From the NCBI GenBank assembly GCA_007115705.1, contig QXEO01002114.1:930001-994000 (forward strand): DNA of 64,000 nt, written 5' to 3'. Origin of the DNA: Dactylis glomerata (lineage: Eukaryota; Streptophyta; Magnoliopsida; Poales; Poaceae). Numbering within the stretch: position 1 is the stretch's first letter; each line of letters opens with the position of its first letter. Below are positions 12,004 to 23,628 of this stretch, piece after piece. The notes beneath the pieces were generated by a model, which was not told the origin of the DNA, made no database searches, and was given only the letters and a program-made list of their open reading frames with translations. A program made the translations under genes and the position numbers.

Positions 12004-12783
12004 TCACAGCATGTCTTCAAGGATTTGATTTACTCGCTCCGTTTGACCTCTAGTTTGTGGGTGATAGGCTGTGCTGAAGGATAGCTTGGTGCCTAAGGCT
12101 TCCTGGAGTTTCGCCCAAAATCGGGAGGTGAACTGGGGGCCTCGGTCTGAGACTATGGTCTTCGGAAGGCCATGAAGGCTGACTATGTGCGAGAGGTACA
12201 ATTCTGCCAGATGGTTCCCATGATCGGTGGTCTTGACTGGAATAAAGTGGGCAACCTTGGTGAGACGGTCCACAATAACCCATATAGAGTCATGTCCCCG
12301 ACTCGACGTTGGTAACCCAGTAATAAAGTCCATTCCGACTTCTTCCCACTTCCATAAGGGCACTTTCAAGACTTCAAGGTTTGCTAGGAAACCGTGGCTT
12401 ACAAGCTCAAGTCCGAACTTCTCAAACTCCTCGCACAGGGCTGGTTGGTTGGTCTTCAATAAGGCATTTAGGGAGCAAGGCTCTCGGCTGAGGGCATCGG
12501 CGACCACATTCGCTTTACCGAGATGGTAATGAATGCCTAGGTCATAGTCCTTGATGAGCTCAATCCATCTCCTCTGTCTCATGTTTAACTCCTTCTGAGA
12601 GAAAATATACATCAGGCTTTTGTGGTCGGTGTAGATCTCACATCGGTTCCCCATAAGATAGTGTCGCCATGTTTTGAGGGCATGGACACCAGCGGCAAGC
12701 TCTAGGTCATGGGTGGGATAGTTCAACTCATGAGGGCGAAGCTGACGGGATAGGTAGGTGATAACCTTGCCATCTTGCATCAA
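12004..12783 (-). pseudogene. Element B RNase H end and integrase core, with internal deletion
   Basis: The frame begins in RNase H (VITYLSRQLRPHELNYPTHD, later TDHKSL and ADALSR) and continues into the integrase core (GMDFITGLP, SDRGPQF, GQTERVN, holding the D, D and E positions). The transition near 12360 is abrupt. The HHCC zinc-binding domain expected between RNase H and the core, together with its linker, is missing. The core also reads HPQTRGQTE where Asp is usual before GQTE. The upstream RT frame ends in a shifted frame at 12780. These breaks mark a decayed gene. Confidence 0.85.
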
Positions 12784-14339
12784 GACACTTCCAACCCAAG
12801 CTTGGAGGCGTCGCAGTAGACATCGAAGCTCTTGGTAATATCAGGCATGATTAGGATAGGAGCTGACACGAGTCCCTTCTTGAGTTCTTGGAAACTCTCC
12901 TCGCACTTTGCAGTCCACTCAAACTTCTTATCCTTCTTGAGTAGCTGGGTCAACGGGCGAGCGATGCTAGAAAACCCTTCTACAAACTTCCAGTAATATC
13001 CGGCTAGCCCAAGAAATGCTCGGACTTCGGTGGGGTTGGTCGGGGCTTTTCTTTCCAGGATAGAGGTGATTTTCGAGGGGTCCACGGATACTCCACCGGC
13101 TGAGATAACATGGCCTAGAAATCCAACTTCTTTCAGCCAAAACTCACACTTGCTGAAATTGGCGTAAAGCTGGTGCTCGCGCAGGGTTCCCAATACTAGC
13201 CGCAGATGCTCTGCGTGCTCTTCCTTGGTCTTGGAATAGACCAAAATGTCGTCAATGAAGACCACCACAAATTTGTCCAGGAACTTCATGAACACCTTAT
13301 TCATGAGATTCATGAAATAGGCAGGGGCATTGGTTAGGCCAAAGGACATGACCGTGTACTCGAACAGGCCGTAGCGAGTGGTGAAGGCAGTCTTGGGAAT
13401 GTCAGACTCTCGGACCTTCAGCTGATGATATCCAGTGCGGAGATCAATCTTGGAGAACACCTTAGCTCCATTCAGCTGATCAAACAGGTCTTCAATCTTT
13501 GGGAGTGGGTATTTATTCTTGATGGTCACCTCATTTAGTTTACGGTAGTCCACACACAGTCGTATGGTACCGTCTCGCTTGTCCACAAAGAGAACAGGCG
13601 ATCCACAAGGTGAAGCGCTGGGACGGATAAGGCCTTTGCTGAGCATATCAGCGAGTTGCTTCTTTAACTCCTCAAGCTCTTGGGGGTTCATACGGTAAGG
13701 TCTTTGAGCAATGGGAGCTGTTCCGGGAATCAACTCAATTATGAACTCGATATCCCGGTCAGGGGGCATACCTGGCAGCTCCTCAGGGAAGACATCGGGG
13801 TACTCGCATACCATCGGAACTTGGTCAAGAGTCGGCCCAGCGACAGACTTCTTATAGTAAGCTTTGCGGGATGGCATGGTTGCGATGTGCTCAATCTGAA
13901 CTCCATCACTGTTGGTCACGGTTATAGCTTTCCGGGCGCAATCTATACGACCCTGGTACTTGGACATCCAGTCCATTCCAAGTACCACATCCAATCCCTT
14001 TGTGCCTAGGATAATCAGATCCGCTTGGAAATGCACTCCATGGAGCTCTACTGGGACATTATGGCAGCATAGTTTGGTTCTGGCGACCGACTCGGGTATT
14101 TGTACTATCATAAGCCTATCCGGGCGACTAGGTTTCAGATTACCCTTTTCCACAAAGCTCTCCATGACAAAGGAATGGGATGCACCAGAATCAAATAAAT
14201 TTTTTGCAGGCACAGAGTTGACGAGAAACATACCAAGCACGACATCGGGTGCTTCCTCTGCTTCAGCTGCATTGACATGGTTCAGGCGGCCTTGGGCAAC
14301 ATTGGCTTGAGTTTTCAGGTTCCTTCCAAGGGGGTCCAC
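12780..14339 (-). pseudogene. Element B protease and reverse transcriptase
   Basis: A 519-codon frame with an aspartic protease motif NLFDSGASHSF near residues 47-57. It is followed by a Ty3/gypsy reverse transcriptase with LCVDYRKLN, FSKIDLRTGYHQ, YTVMSFGLTNAP and the catalytic FIDDILVYS near residues 358-366. RNase H begins with YCDASKLG before the frame is lost. The protein would mature the gag-pol polyprotein and copy element RNA into DNA. It is separated from gag by a frameshift near 14340 and from the rest of RNase H by a frameshift near 12783. Confidence 0.9.
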
Positions 14340-15066
14340 GGCCTTGACCCTGATTGGGTCTCGGCACGCTGAGGCTCGGCACAGATGGAAACTTCAGGGA
14401 ACACTCCTTAGAGAAGTGTCCAGGCTGGCCACAAGTGTAGCAGCAACTTCCTTGGCTGCGGTTGATGGGGTTGAAGGTGTTACGGTTCCCTATGGAGGAG
14501 TTCCCGCTTGTAGGACGGTTGCTGGAATACTAGCGGTTGGGATTGTTAGGCCTGGGAGCTTGAGAGGCAAACCTCTGTGGTGGCGGCGCTGGCCTAGATG
14601 GGGGCATGCTGCCGGACCTTTGGTTGCTTGGTCCACCCTGACTCATCATCCTTCTCTTGTGGCTTTCACGGACAGCTTTGTTCTTGTCTTCCACCATGAT
14701 AGCAGCATCTACCATGGCTTCCAGGTCATTGTATGGGACGACGACCAGATAGGTTTGCAGCTCTTCCTGAAGTCCATTCAGGAAGCGCTCTCTCTTCTTC
14801 TCATCAGTGTCGATGTCGTTAGGGGCGTACCTTCCCCAGGTAGTGAACTTGTCGAGGTACTCGGTGACACTCATCCCACCTTGCTTGAGGTTGAGGAACT
14901 TGTCGCGCATAATCTTGATGAGTCCGATGGGAATGTGGGATTTGCGGAACTTGGCCTTGAAAGCATCCCAAGTCATCACTTGGCCTTCGGGCTGCATGGC
15001 ACGAACATTTTCCCACCATGCACCCGCTGCTCCAGCTAGGAAGTGAGTAGCGTAGAGCACCTTCTC
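14340..15066 (-). pseudogene. Element B gag, C-terminal part with zinc knuckle
   Basis: This continues the gag begun at 23302 after the insertion of element C. It shows the retrotransposon gag core (AGAAGAWWENVRAM, FKAKFRKSHIP, VTEYLDKFTTWGRYA, ERFLNGLQ). A CCHC zinc knuckle, CYTCGQPGHFSKEC, lies at about 14403-14441. An in-frame TAG at 14532-14530 separates the core from the knuckle, and a frameshift separates the knuckle from the protease. Gag packages element RNA. The bases at 15062-15066 are one copy of the ttctc duplication left by element C. Confidence 0.88.
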
Positions 15067-15998
15067 TGATGAGGACATCCCTACACCAACACCAGCAGCG
15101 GCAAAGGATACGTCCAATGATGTTAGGATTGGACCGATGACTAGAGCTCGTGCAAAGGTACTTGAACAACAGGTGAATTCACTCCTAGCTGAACCTGATA
15201 TATTTATTAATGAGAACTTTATACTACCTAAGTCGATGTATCTTTGTATGATCAGGTTTACGGAGGAGACTAGCTTCGCACGAGGACGAGGCGGCCTGCG
15301 ACATGAGGAGGCTGCTACGCACATTGACGGCTGCGCGAGGGAGGAGTGGGAGGACGATGCACACCGTCAATGAGGGAGAACCAGGACAGCGAGATGGCGC
15401 ACCAGGACAGCCAACGCCACGACGTCATGAATCTAAGGCGCGCCATACATCGGGCCTGCGAGCCATAAGGCCGAGCCATCCAAATTTTGGCCGGTTTGTA
15501 TCAGTTTGAGTCGAACCGTATTTTTTAAGACAGATTTAAGTCGGTTGGGCTTTGGCCATGTTGGGCCCAGCCCAACCAGGGGAGTGGCGCCTAGGTGCTC
15601 TCCCAGCCCTAGGCGCCTCAGCCCTCATATATATGAGAGGCAGCCCCCATGTAGAGGGTAGACCCCGTTTAGAGAAACCTTAGTTTTTGCTATGAGACAC
15701 TTGTGCATCAGATTCATGTCGAATTGATGTTGATCCTACCCTAATCTGAGTGTGATTCGTCGTTCCACTGGGAATTGGAGAATTGCAAGTTATTCAAGCG
15801 CGTGGTCTCGTACTACGTCGTCAGAGTGTGGAGTTGCGAATATCCATAGGATTTGGAGCTGTTGCACTGGCATCAGGTTCGGTCGAGAGAGAGTTCGTCA
15901 GCGTCATACTGCCGCCTATCACCCCATCGTCATCGCCTCCGCCATCGCCTTCGACAACATCCACCTGCTTACTGAGAAGATCGGGCCACCCCATATCA
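15067..15998 (+). repeat. Element C 5' LTR
   Basis: Starts TGATGAGGACATCCC and ends CACCCCATATCA. The frame at 15137-15373 is the copy of the integrase tail that the 3' LTR contributes to pol, and is not a separate gene. Confidence 0.93.
15628..15636 (+). promoter_or_regulatory. Element C LTR TATA box
   Basis: TATATATGA within GCCCTCATATATATGAGAGG, conserved in the 3' LTR near 22597. It lies about 560 bases into the LTR. Confidence 0.55.
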
Positions 15999-16001
15999 TC
16001 T

Positions 16002-16009
16002 TGGTATCA
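16002..16009 (+). other. Element C primer binding site (initiator tRNA-Met, short match)
   Basis: TGGTATCA starts 3 bases after the 5' LTR. It matches the first 8 bases of the initiator-Met primer site, but the next bases are TATTTCC rather than GAGCC. Confidence 0.6.
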
Positions 16010-17114
16010 TATTTCCACGGTTTACTCGGTGAGCATCCACAAATTCATCCCTGCAATTCGTTTTTGTTTTCAGTCCTATCCAGAAAAAGCCACAAAAAAT
16101 TAGGATTCTTAGTTCTGCCATAGCCTAGATTGCACCGTTCTTGAGTTTTAGTCGCTGATCGTTTTTCGTGTTTTCCTTGTTACATCCGTAGGAGTCTAGG
16201 TCTAGCAATCTTTTCTGCATCTTAGTTTTATTTTTGTTCGTCTTTTGCATCGCCTGGGATCATCATCTTATTCGTTGGGTTGTGGCTGTTCTTCACGTAC
16301 AGCAGATCCGATCGGAAGTCTTTCACAAAAAAAAACAAGCAACGTGCATCGCTGGGAGTCCATCTCCAGCCGATCGGATCCTTGGCTGATCTGATCGATC
16401 TCCTTGGCGTTCCGCGCGTGGAGCAGTTCGTAACCCGATCGGATCTAGTGTTCATAAAAAAAGAGACAAACTACTTTGTCCGTTTCACGTCGCCGTCGCG
16501 CTGCCGTGCGTTTCCGGTGTCGTATATCTCTGCCGCGACACATTTTTTGTCGATTTCTCTTCCGCGACAGCCTGTTCTTACTGTGTCCACATAGCGTCCT
16601 TTTTACACGATTTTGATCACTTTAGCTACAGCCTGTCTACAGCATCGTGTTAGGAGCTTAACCCATAGGAGACTAGCTATTTTGTGCTTCTCAGGCTGCC
16701 GCCGCCATGTGCGCAATCCGTGTCTGTTTCTTTGAGCTAGCTAGCGTCTCTCTTGTGCATTGCAACACGAGCTTTTGTGCCTTGTCACTTATATCCGTTG
16801 AGCTCTTTTCAGAGTTGCTTTGCCCCGCTTTTCTTCACCGTGTGTGTTCCTTGGGTCTTGTCATACGATCAGCACTAGGACTTATTTGCGGTGTACTTAG
16901 GATACCATACCTACAGCTCCACCATATAATCCTGTTTGTCGTGTGACTACTCCTATCCTCGGTATTCGTTTCTCTCACACCAGTACACTAGTCGTCGCCA
17001 TTCGCTGGGTAAGCTTCCCAATTCACTTTCGAACGGTAAGATCCACCTTATTTGTGGTAGAGTGAGTTGTGAGTGAGCACCACCGTTTGATTTATTGGAC
17101 TAATCTACTAATCA
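16010..17114 (+). other. Element C leader, non-coding
   Basis: About 1.1 kb between the PBS and gag. The short frames in it (for example 16280-16594 and 16707-16946) show no domain. Pyrimidine-rich stretches and possible splice sites are present, but I cannot demonstrate an intron. Confidence 0.6.
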
Positions 17115-18224
17115 ATGGCTCCTAGTTCTGTTTCGTTTAGTGTGCAGGGAAAGCCGGATGATGATTGTGTTCTTTGGGGATCCTTGAAGGAGCTACACGC
17201 CTACTTTGAGAATGCCATCCAACAACAAGGAGAACACCTTGACAGTGCGATACAAGATATTTGGTTGACCGTTCAAGACGCCAATAACGAAATAACCGCA
17301 CTGCACACTTCTGTGACCGCTATGCAAGCCAACATCAACACTTTGACTACAGAAATTCAGGGACTGCGCACACAGCTTGCCGCGCAGCGACACTGGGATG
17401 ATGGTGAACATGGCGACAACGTACTACAGCAGCGACCTCCTGGAGTTGGTCGTGGATTATATCCTCTGCACCGTGGCGGACGTGAGCCTATAGAGGAGGA
17501 TATGTTGGGTAAACCCAAGTTTTCAATTCCCAAGTTCACGGGTGAGGGCACCGTTGAAGATTACCTCACATGGGAGTTGAAAATAGAGAAACTGTGGCAT
17601 TTACATAACTATTCAGACGACAAGAAGATCAAGCTTGCGTCCTCTGAATTTGATGGCTACGCATTGGTTTGGTGGGACATGATCGTATCGGGTCGTGAAG
17701 CCGCACAACAGGTGCCAATCACCACTTGGCATGCCATGCGCCAGGAGATGAATGCTCGGTTTGTCCCGACAAATTACTTGCGAACAATTTTTGATAGATT
17801 ACAGAGTTTGCGACAAGGGTTAATGACTGTTGATGCATATTACATGGAGATGGAGCTGTTGATGCGCCGAGCCAAGATACGGGAAGCGGATGAGCAGACG
17901 TTTACACGGTTTGTGTCAGGGCTGCGCAATGATATCAAGAGTGTTGTCCGTCACCATCAGTATGCTACAATGAATGAACTGCTACATCATGCACGGGAGG
18001 CTGAATCGCAGATCAATGAGGATGCCAAATCGAGACCTCGATATACCGGGGGAGGACATACCCCACGCGCCCAGCGCCGACGGCACCTGCCGCGCCTAGA
18101 TCTAGCGGCCGTGCTGATGCGCGCCCTGCGGGTTCTCATACCTCATCATCTAGTGTCGCCAATACACGGAAACCAACCCCTGCAGCCAACAGTAATGTTT
18201 CCAATGCTTCTGCAGCACGAATAA
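17115..18224 (+). pseudogene. Element C gag
   Basis: The gag frame starts at ATG 17115. Residues 25-100 look like coiled coil (AYFENAIQQQGEHLDSAIQD and on). The gag core follows around residues 135-300 (PKFTGEGTVEDYLTWELKIE, EFDGYALVWWDMIV, MRQEMNARFVP, SLRQGLMTVDAYYMEMELLM). After about residue 315 the frame shifts and the tail is no longer gag-like. The zinc knuckle is found in another frame at the start of the next ORF. Gag forms the particle and binds RNA. Confidence 0.88.
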
Positions 18225-18229
18225 GCAAT

Positions 18230-20611
18230 ATGGAGTGCCATTCATGTGGAGGAAGAGGTCACTTCAAGCGTGATTGCCCAAACAAGAAAGTTGTTTTCGT
18301 GACTGAAGCCGGGGGATACGAGACAGGTGATGAGGCAGATCCGGATAAACAAGAGGAGGTGTCCGACGAGGATACTGAGTATGATGCTATGCCATCCACG
18401 GCACACACGATAGTAGTATCGCAGCGTGCACTCAGCGTTACTACACCTGTTCCAAGTCAGCGTTGCAATTTATTTCAAACCAGGGCGTTGGTCACCGCAA
18501 CGAAGGCTTGCAAGGTGATTGTTGATGGAGGCAGCTGTCGTAATCTGGCAAGTAAGGAGTTATGTTTGAAGCTGAAATTGAAATATATACCACATCCATT
18601 GCCATACTACATACAATGGTTGAGTGATGCCGGTGAGATGAAGGTTGATCACATGGTACAAGTTCAGTTCACCATAGGGCCGTACACCGATACCGTTGAT
18701 TTTGATGTGGTTCCTATGACAGTTTGTCACTTATTGCTGGGTCGACCATGGCTATATGATCGTTCTGTGCAACACAATGGTCGTGCCAATACATATCACT
18801 TAGAGCATAAGGGCAAGAAGATCAAATTATCCCAAATGACACCGCAAGACATTATAAATGAGTCTCGACAGAAGATTGAAGTCAAGCCAACTGAAGCAAA
18901 TGACAAGGAGACAAATTTGGCGGTGCATACGATTAATACATCTGCAGTGGCACACTTTTCGGCCTGTTTTGCCGCTGCCACAGAGATATCGGGTTGTTTT
19001 ACTGCCAAAACAACCGTGCGTGCCATTGGAGCCTTGTCTCCCGCCGCACAAGCCGCGCCGACTTGCACCACCGAGCCGAAGCAAACCGCTCCACCGAGCC
19101 GTCCAACGCCAACCGAGCTGCTTCGTCCCACCACTTGTGCACTTGCCGATGTGCCCACACACGGCGTGCTCCTTCCGCCAACTTTTGGCGATGCCGCGGA
19201 TAGAGCCCTTGACGCTCTCGCGATGACTGATGGTGATACTGCAACGTCACCTACTGCTGATATGGGATCCAATACACTGATGGCCACCAAAGAGGATTTG
19301 AGAGAACTTGGAGATGATCCGACGAAGATCCCCCTTGTGCTGCTCTACAAGGGTGAGATTTTGGTTTCTAACGATATGACCCCTCTCTCTATTGGTGTTT
19401 CCACTATTTTGCAGGAGTTTGAGGACGTTTTTCCGGAGGAGGTACCAGCTGGATTGCCGCCAATGCGGGGCATTGAACATCAGATCGACCTCATCCCTGG
19501 AGCGACGTTGCCGAACCGCGCACCGTATAGGACCAACCCCGATGAGACGAAAGAAATTCAGGCACAAGTACAAGCTCTACTCGACAAAGGTTATATTCGC
19601 GTAAGCTTGAGCCCATGTGCTGTTCCTGTTATTTTAGTTCCTAAGAAAGATGGTACATGGCGCATGTTTGTAGATTGTAGAGCTATAAATAACATCACTA
19701 TTCGATATCGTCATCCTATTCCACGCTTAGAAGATATGCTTGATGAATTGAGTGGTGCTGCTGTTTTTTCTAAGATTGATTTGCGTAGTGGTTATCATCA
19801 AATTAGGATGAAGGAAGGAGATGAATGGAAAACTGCATTCAAAACAAACTTTGGTTTATATGAGTGGTTAGTTATGCCTTTTGGGTTGACTAATGCGCCT
19901 AGCACTTTCATGAGATTGATGAACCATGTTTTGCGTGACTTTATTGGTAGATTTGTGGTTGTGTACTTTGATGACATATTAATTTACAGCCATAATGAAA
20001 CTGAACATTGTGATCACATTAGACAAGTTTTGCAAGTACTACGACATGCTAAATTGTATAGTAATCTTGCTAAATGTACTTTTGCAAAAGATAGAGTGAT
20101 TTTCCTTGGATATGTTGTCTCCAAAGATGGAGTTGCTGTTGACATGAGTAAGATTGAATCTGTCCAAAACTGGCCTATACCGATTAATGTTAGTCAAGTT
20201 CGTAGTTTTCTAGGACTTGCTGGTTTTTATCGCCGTTTTGTGAAAGATTTTAGCACCATTGCTGCGCCTATGAATGACATGACTAAGAAGGGCGTGCCCT
20301 TTGAGTGGGGCGCCGTGCAGCAAGGCACGTTTGAGATGTTGAAACAATTGTTAACTTCTGCACCATGTCTGGCATTACCCGATTTTGCCAAACAATTTGA
20401 GATTGAATGTGATGCTAGTGGCATCGGAATTGGTGGTGTTTTGATGCAAGAGAAGCGCCCTATTGCATATTTTTCTGAAAAACTTTCGGGTGCATGGTTG
20501 AACTATTCGATTTATGATAAGGAATTGTATGCACTTGTTAGAGTTCTTGAGGTTTGGCAACATTATTTGTGGCAAAAGAATTTATCATACATTCTGATCA
20601 TGAAGCTTTGA
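18230..20611 (+). pseudogene. Element C zinc knuckle, protease and reverse transcriptase
   Basis: The 793-codon frame opens with a CCHC knuckle (CHSCGGRGHFKRDC, residues 3-16). The aspartic protease follows, with VIVDGGSCRNLA near residue 99. The reverse transcriptase has FEDVFPEEVP, VPKKDGTWRMFVD, FSKIDLRSGYHQ, MPFGLTNAPSTF and the catalytic VVYFDDILIYS near residue 579. RNase H starts with IECDASGIGIGG near residue 726. A frameshift near 20575 ends the frame in mid RNase H. The order and motifs are those of chromoviruses. Confidence 0.92.
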
Positions 20612-21003
20612 AATACTTGAAGGCGCAAGCCAATTTGCATAGGCGCCTAGCCAAGTGGGTTGAATTCATTGAGTCGTTTCCCTACATCATTAAGTACAAA
20701 AAAGGGAACGAAAATGTTGTAGCTGATGCTCTCTCTAGGAAACATATGTTATTGACACAACTTGATGTGAGAATTCCTGGTTTTGAGAGTATTTGTGATC
20801 TATATGCTACAGATGTTGATTTTGCGGAACCATATAGGCTGTGTGCATTGCATAAACATGGGATAAGTTTCACATCCATGATGGGTATTTGTTTCGTGCT
20901 AACAAATTATGTGTTCCGGAGTCGTCGGTGCGTTTGTTATTACGGTAGGAATCACATGAAGGAGGATTGGCGGGACACTTTGGTAGAGAGAAGACGTTGT
21001 TGA
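20554..21003 (+). pseudogene. Element C RNase H, second part
   Basis: In a frame different from the RT, this stretch carries the rest of RNase H and its linker (HSDHEALKYLKAQ, KWVEFIESFPYIIKYKKG, VVADALSRKHML). From about 20845 the frame drifts out of the expected linker sequence, so more than one frameshift lies between here and the integrase. Confidence 0.82.
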
Positions 21004-22109
21004 TGCTCGCTGATCACTTCTTTTGGCCGCGCATGCGCCGCGACGTGGACCGCTACGTCAAGCGCTGCATCATATGTAACACATCCAAATCCAAGTTGAA
21101 GCCCCACGGTTTGTATACTCCGTTACCTGCGCCTACTACACCTTGGGAAGATATAAGTATGGATTTTGTGTTAGGATTGCCTAGAACTAAGAGAGGCCAT
21201 GATTCAATATTTGTGGTAGTGGATAGATTTTCTAAGATGTCACACTTTATTGCCTGCCACAAGAGCGACGATGCGTCGCATATTGCTAATCTGTTTTTCA
21301 GGGAGATCGTGCGCATACATGGAGTACCTAGGACGATTGTTTCTGATCGGGACGTGAAATTCATGAGCTACTTCTGGAAGACACTTTGGGGAAAGCTAGG
21401 AACAAAGCTACTGTTCAGCACTACATGTCATCCCCAAACTGATGGTCAGACGGAGGTTGTGAATCGGACGTTGTCGACGTTGCTGAGATCGATGATCAAG
21501 AAGAATTTGCGCGAGTGGGAGGAGTGCTTGCCCCATGTCGAGTTTGCATACAACAGGGCTGTGCATTCTACAACGCAGCTGTGTCCGTTTGAGGTGGTGT
21601 ATGGTTTCAAACCCATTACGCCGCTTGATTTGCTGCCACTTCCATTGCACCAGCGCACCAACATGGAGGCGTCGAAGTGTGCTGATTATGTGAGGAAGAT
21701 ACACATCAAGACGAAAGAGACTATTGAGAAGAAGGGAAAGAACATTGCTATAAAGAGAAACCAGCGGCGGAAGGAGGTTTTGTTTGAGCCAGGCGACATG
21801 GTTTGGGTTCACTTCCGCAAGGATAGGTTTCCACATGCACGCCGCTCCAAACTTCTGCCACGCGGCGCTGGACCATATAAAGTTTTGTCCAAGATCAACG
21901 ATAATGCCTACGAGATAGATCTTCCAAAGGATGAGTTTGGTGTCAGTAATTCCTTCAATGTTGCTGATTTGACACCGTATACTGGAGAAGACCTTGCCGC
22001 GTCGAGGTCGACGCTTTTTGAAGGGGGGGGGGAGATGATGAGGACATCCCTACACCAACACCAGCAGCGGCAAAGGATACGTCCAATGATGTTAGGATTG
22101 GACCGATGA
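20967..22109 (+). pseudogene. Element C integrase, tail entering the 3' LTR
   Basis: The integrase opens in the zinc-binding domain (GHFGREKTLLMLADHFFWP, then CIICNTSKSK). The catalytic core has ISMDFVLGLPRTKRG, IVSDRDVKFMS and GQTEVVNRTL, giving the D, D and E positions. The C-terminal domain has PGDMVWVHFRKDRFP. There is no classical chromodomain. The frame crosses the 3' LTR start at 22036, and a second frame inside the LTR (22106-22342) holds the basic MTRARAKLLEQQVNSLL tail typical of CRM elements. The two frames are offset at a run of G residues just before the LTR. Confidence 0.88.
22020..22035 (+). other. Element C polypurine tract
   Basis: GAAGGGGGGGGGGAGA directly before the 3' LTR. 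It overlaps the pol coding sequence. Confidence 0.8.
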
Positions 22110-22967
22110 CTAGAGCTCGTGCAAAGCTACTTGAACAACAGGTGAATTCACTCCTAGCTGAACCTGATATATTCATTAATGAGAACTTTATACTACCTAA
22201 GTTGATGTATCTTTGTATGATCAGGTTTACGGAGGAGACTAGCTTCGCACGAGGACGAGGCGGCCTGCGACATGAGGAGGCTGCTACGCACATTGACGGC
22301 TGCGCGAGGGAGGAGCGGGAGGACGATGCACACCGTCAATGAGGGAGAACCAGGACAGCGAGATGGCGCACCAGGATAGCCAACGCCACGACGTCATGAG
22401 TCTAAGGCGCGCCATACGTCGGGCCTGCGAGCCATAAGGCCGAGCCATCCAAATTTTGGCCGGTTTGTATCAGTTTGAGTCGAACCATATTTTTTAAGAC
22501 AGATTTAAGTCGGTTGGGCTTTGGCCAAGTTGGGCCCAGCCCAACCAGGGGAGTGGTGCCTAGGTGCTCTCCCAGCCCTAGGCGCATCAGCCCTCATATA
22601 TATGAGAGGCATCCCCCATGTAGAGGGTAGACCCCGTTTAGAGAAACCTTAGTTTTTGCTATGAGACACTTGTGCATCAGATTCATGTCGAATTGATGTT
22701 GATCCTACCCTAATCTGAGTGTGATTCGTTGTTCCACTGGGAATTGGAGAATTGCAAGTTATTCAAGCGCGTGGTCTCGTACTACGTCGTCAGAGTGTGG
22801 AGTTGCGAATATCCATAGGATTTGGAGCTGTTGCACTGGCATCAGGTTTGGTCGAGAGAGAGTTCATCAGCGTCATACTGCCGCCTATCACCCCATCGTC
22901 ATCGCCTCCGCCATCGCCTTCGACAACATCCACCTGCTTACTGAGAAGATCGGGCCACCCCATATCA
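22036..22967 (+). repeat. Element C 3' LTR
   Basis: A 932-bp copy of 15067-15998, followed by the ttctc duplication at 22968-22972. Its first 300 bases also encode the integrase tail. Confidence 0.93.
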
Positions 22968-22972
22968 TTCTC

Positions 22973-23302
22973 ATTCTCTCCAACTTCGGCATACTCTAGC
23001 TTGTTTTCGATGGTGCGGAGCCAGTCATCGGCGTCCAGAGGTTCGGTGGACTTGGCAAAGGTCGGAGGGTTGGAGTTCTGGAAGTCCCTAAGCTTTTTGC
23101 GGGGCTCATCATCGTCATTGCCACCATGGTTGTTGTGGTTGGTGGCAATTTGTGCGAGGTGCTGAAGAGTGGCAAGGCTGGCTTGACGCTCGGCGCGAGC
23201 GGCTTTGCGTTCTTCAAGCATGAGCCGCAATAGTTGCTCCATGCTGGGCTCAGGGGGTGGGGGCGGATTGCCTCCAGTGTGGCCTCGCGTTTCCAGAGCC
23301 AT
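22973..23302 (-). pseudogene. Element B gag, N-terminal part
   Basis: Gag starts at the ATG at 23302 (MALETRGHTGGN); the longer frame to 23350 adds an unsupported leader. It includes a proline stretch, a basic Ala/Arg-rich helix (LMLEERKAARAERQ), and the start of the gag core (DADDWLRTIENKLEYAEVG). The frame is cut by element C and resumes at 15066 with EKVLYATHFLAG. Reading across the empty site is in frame, so the gene was open here before the insertion. Confidence 0.88.
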
Positions 23303-23628
23303 TCTGGAGAGAAATAGGTTTTGTAAGACAAAATAACAATTGAACCTCAATCATATCTCAACAAAAGATAGGACCTCAACACATGCATAACATGCCAACA
23401 TAACAAGGCATACATACCAACACTCCAACATCATACATGCACATGCAAGTTCAGGCATACATATACACAAGCAAAAGGGTGCCAACAGCTCCAGGCACAC
23501 ACATACCACATAGTCTCATACAACACAAGTACCAAATGGTTCTAGGCAGACCATGCAACACGGATACGCAAAAGGGGATAAACTAACAACTACGCGCCAA
23601 CCTACGTGAGAGGGATAGGGTGCTGGAC
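23303..23628 (-). other. Spacer between the element B leader ORF and gag
   Basis: About 330 bases rich in short CA/TA repeats (acatgcataacatgcc and similar) on the + strand. I see no coding signal. Confidence 0.6.

Larger units (their letters stand above)
15067..22967 (+). mobile_element. Element C: CRM-type chromovirus (Ty3/gypsy)
   Basis: A complete 7.9 kb element with two LTRs of 932 bp, inserted in the gag gene of element B. The duplication ttctc is at 15062-15066 and 22968-22972. The LTR start TGATGAGGACATCC and a pol reading frame that runs into the 3' LTR are characters of the CRM clade, many of whose members prefer centromeres. By eye the LTRs differ at about 15 positions of 932. The coding region has several frameshifts, so it is not autonomous now. 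Confidence 0.9.

Noticed and set aside
15137..15373. Separate gene MTRARAKVLEQQ in the element C 5' LTR
   Set aside because: It is the LTR copy of the CRM integrase tail, which is used only when read from the 3' LTR as the end of pol.
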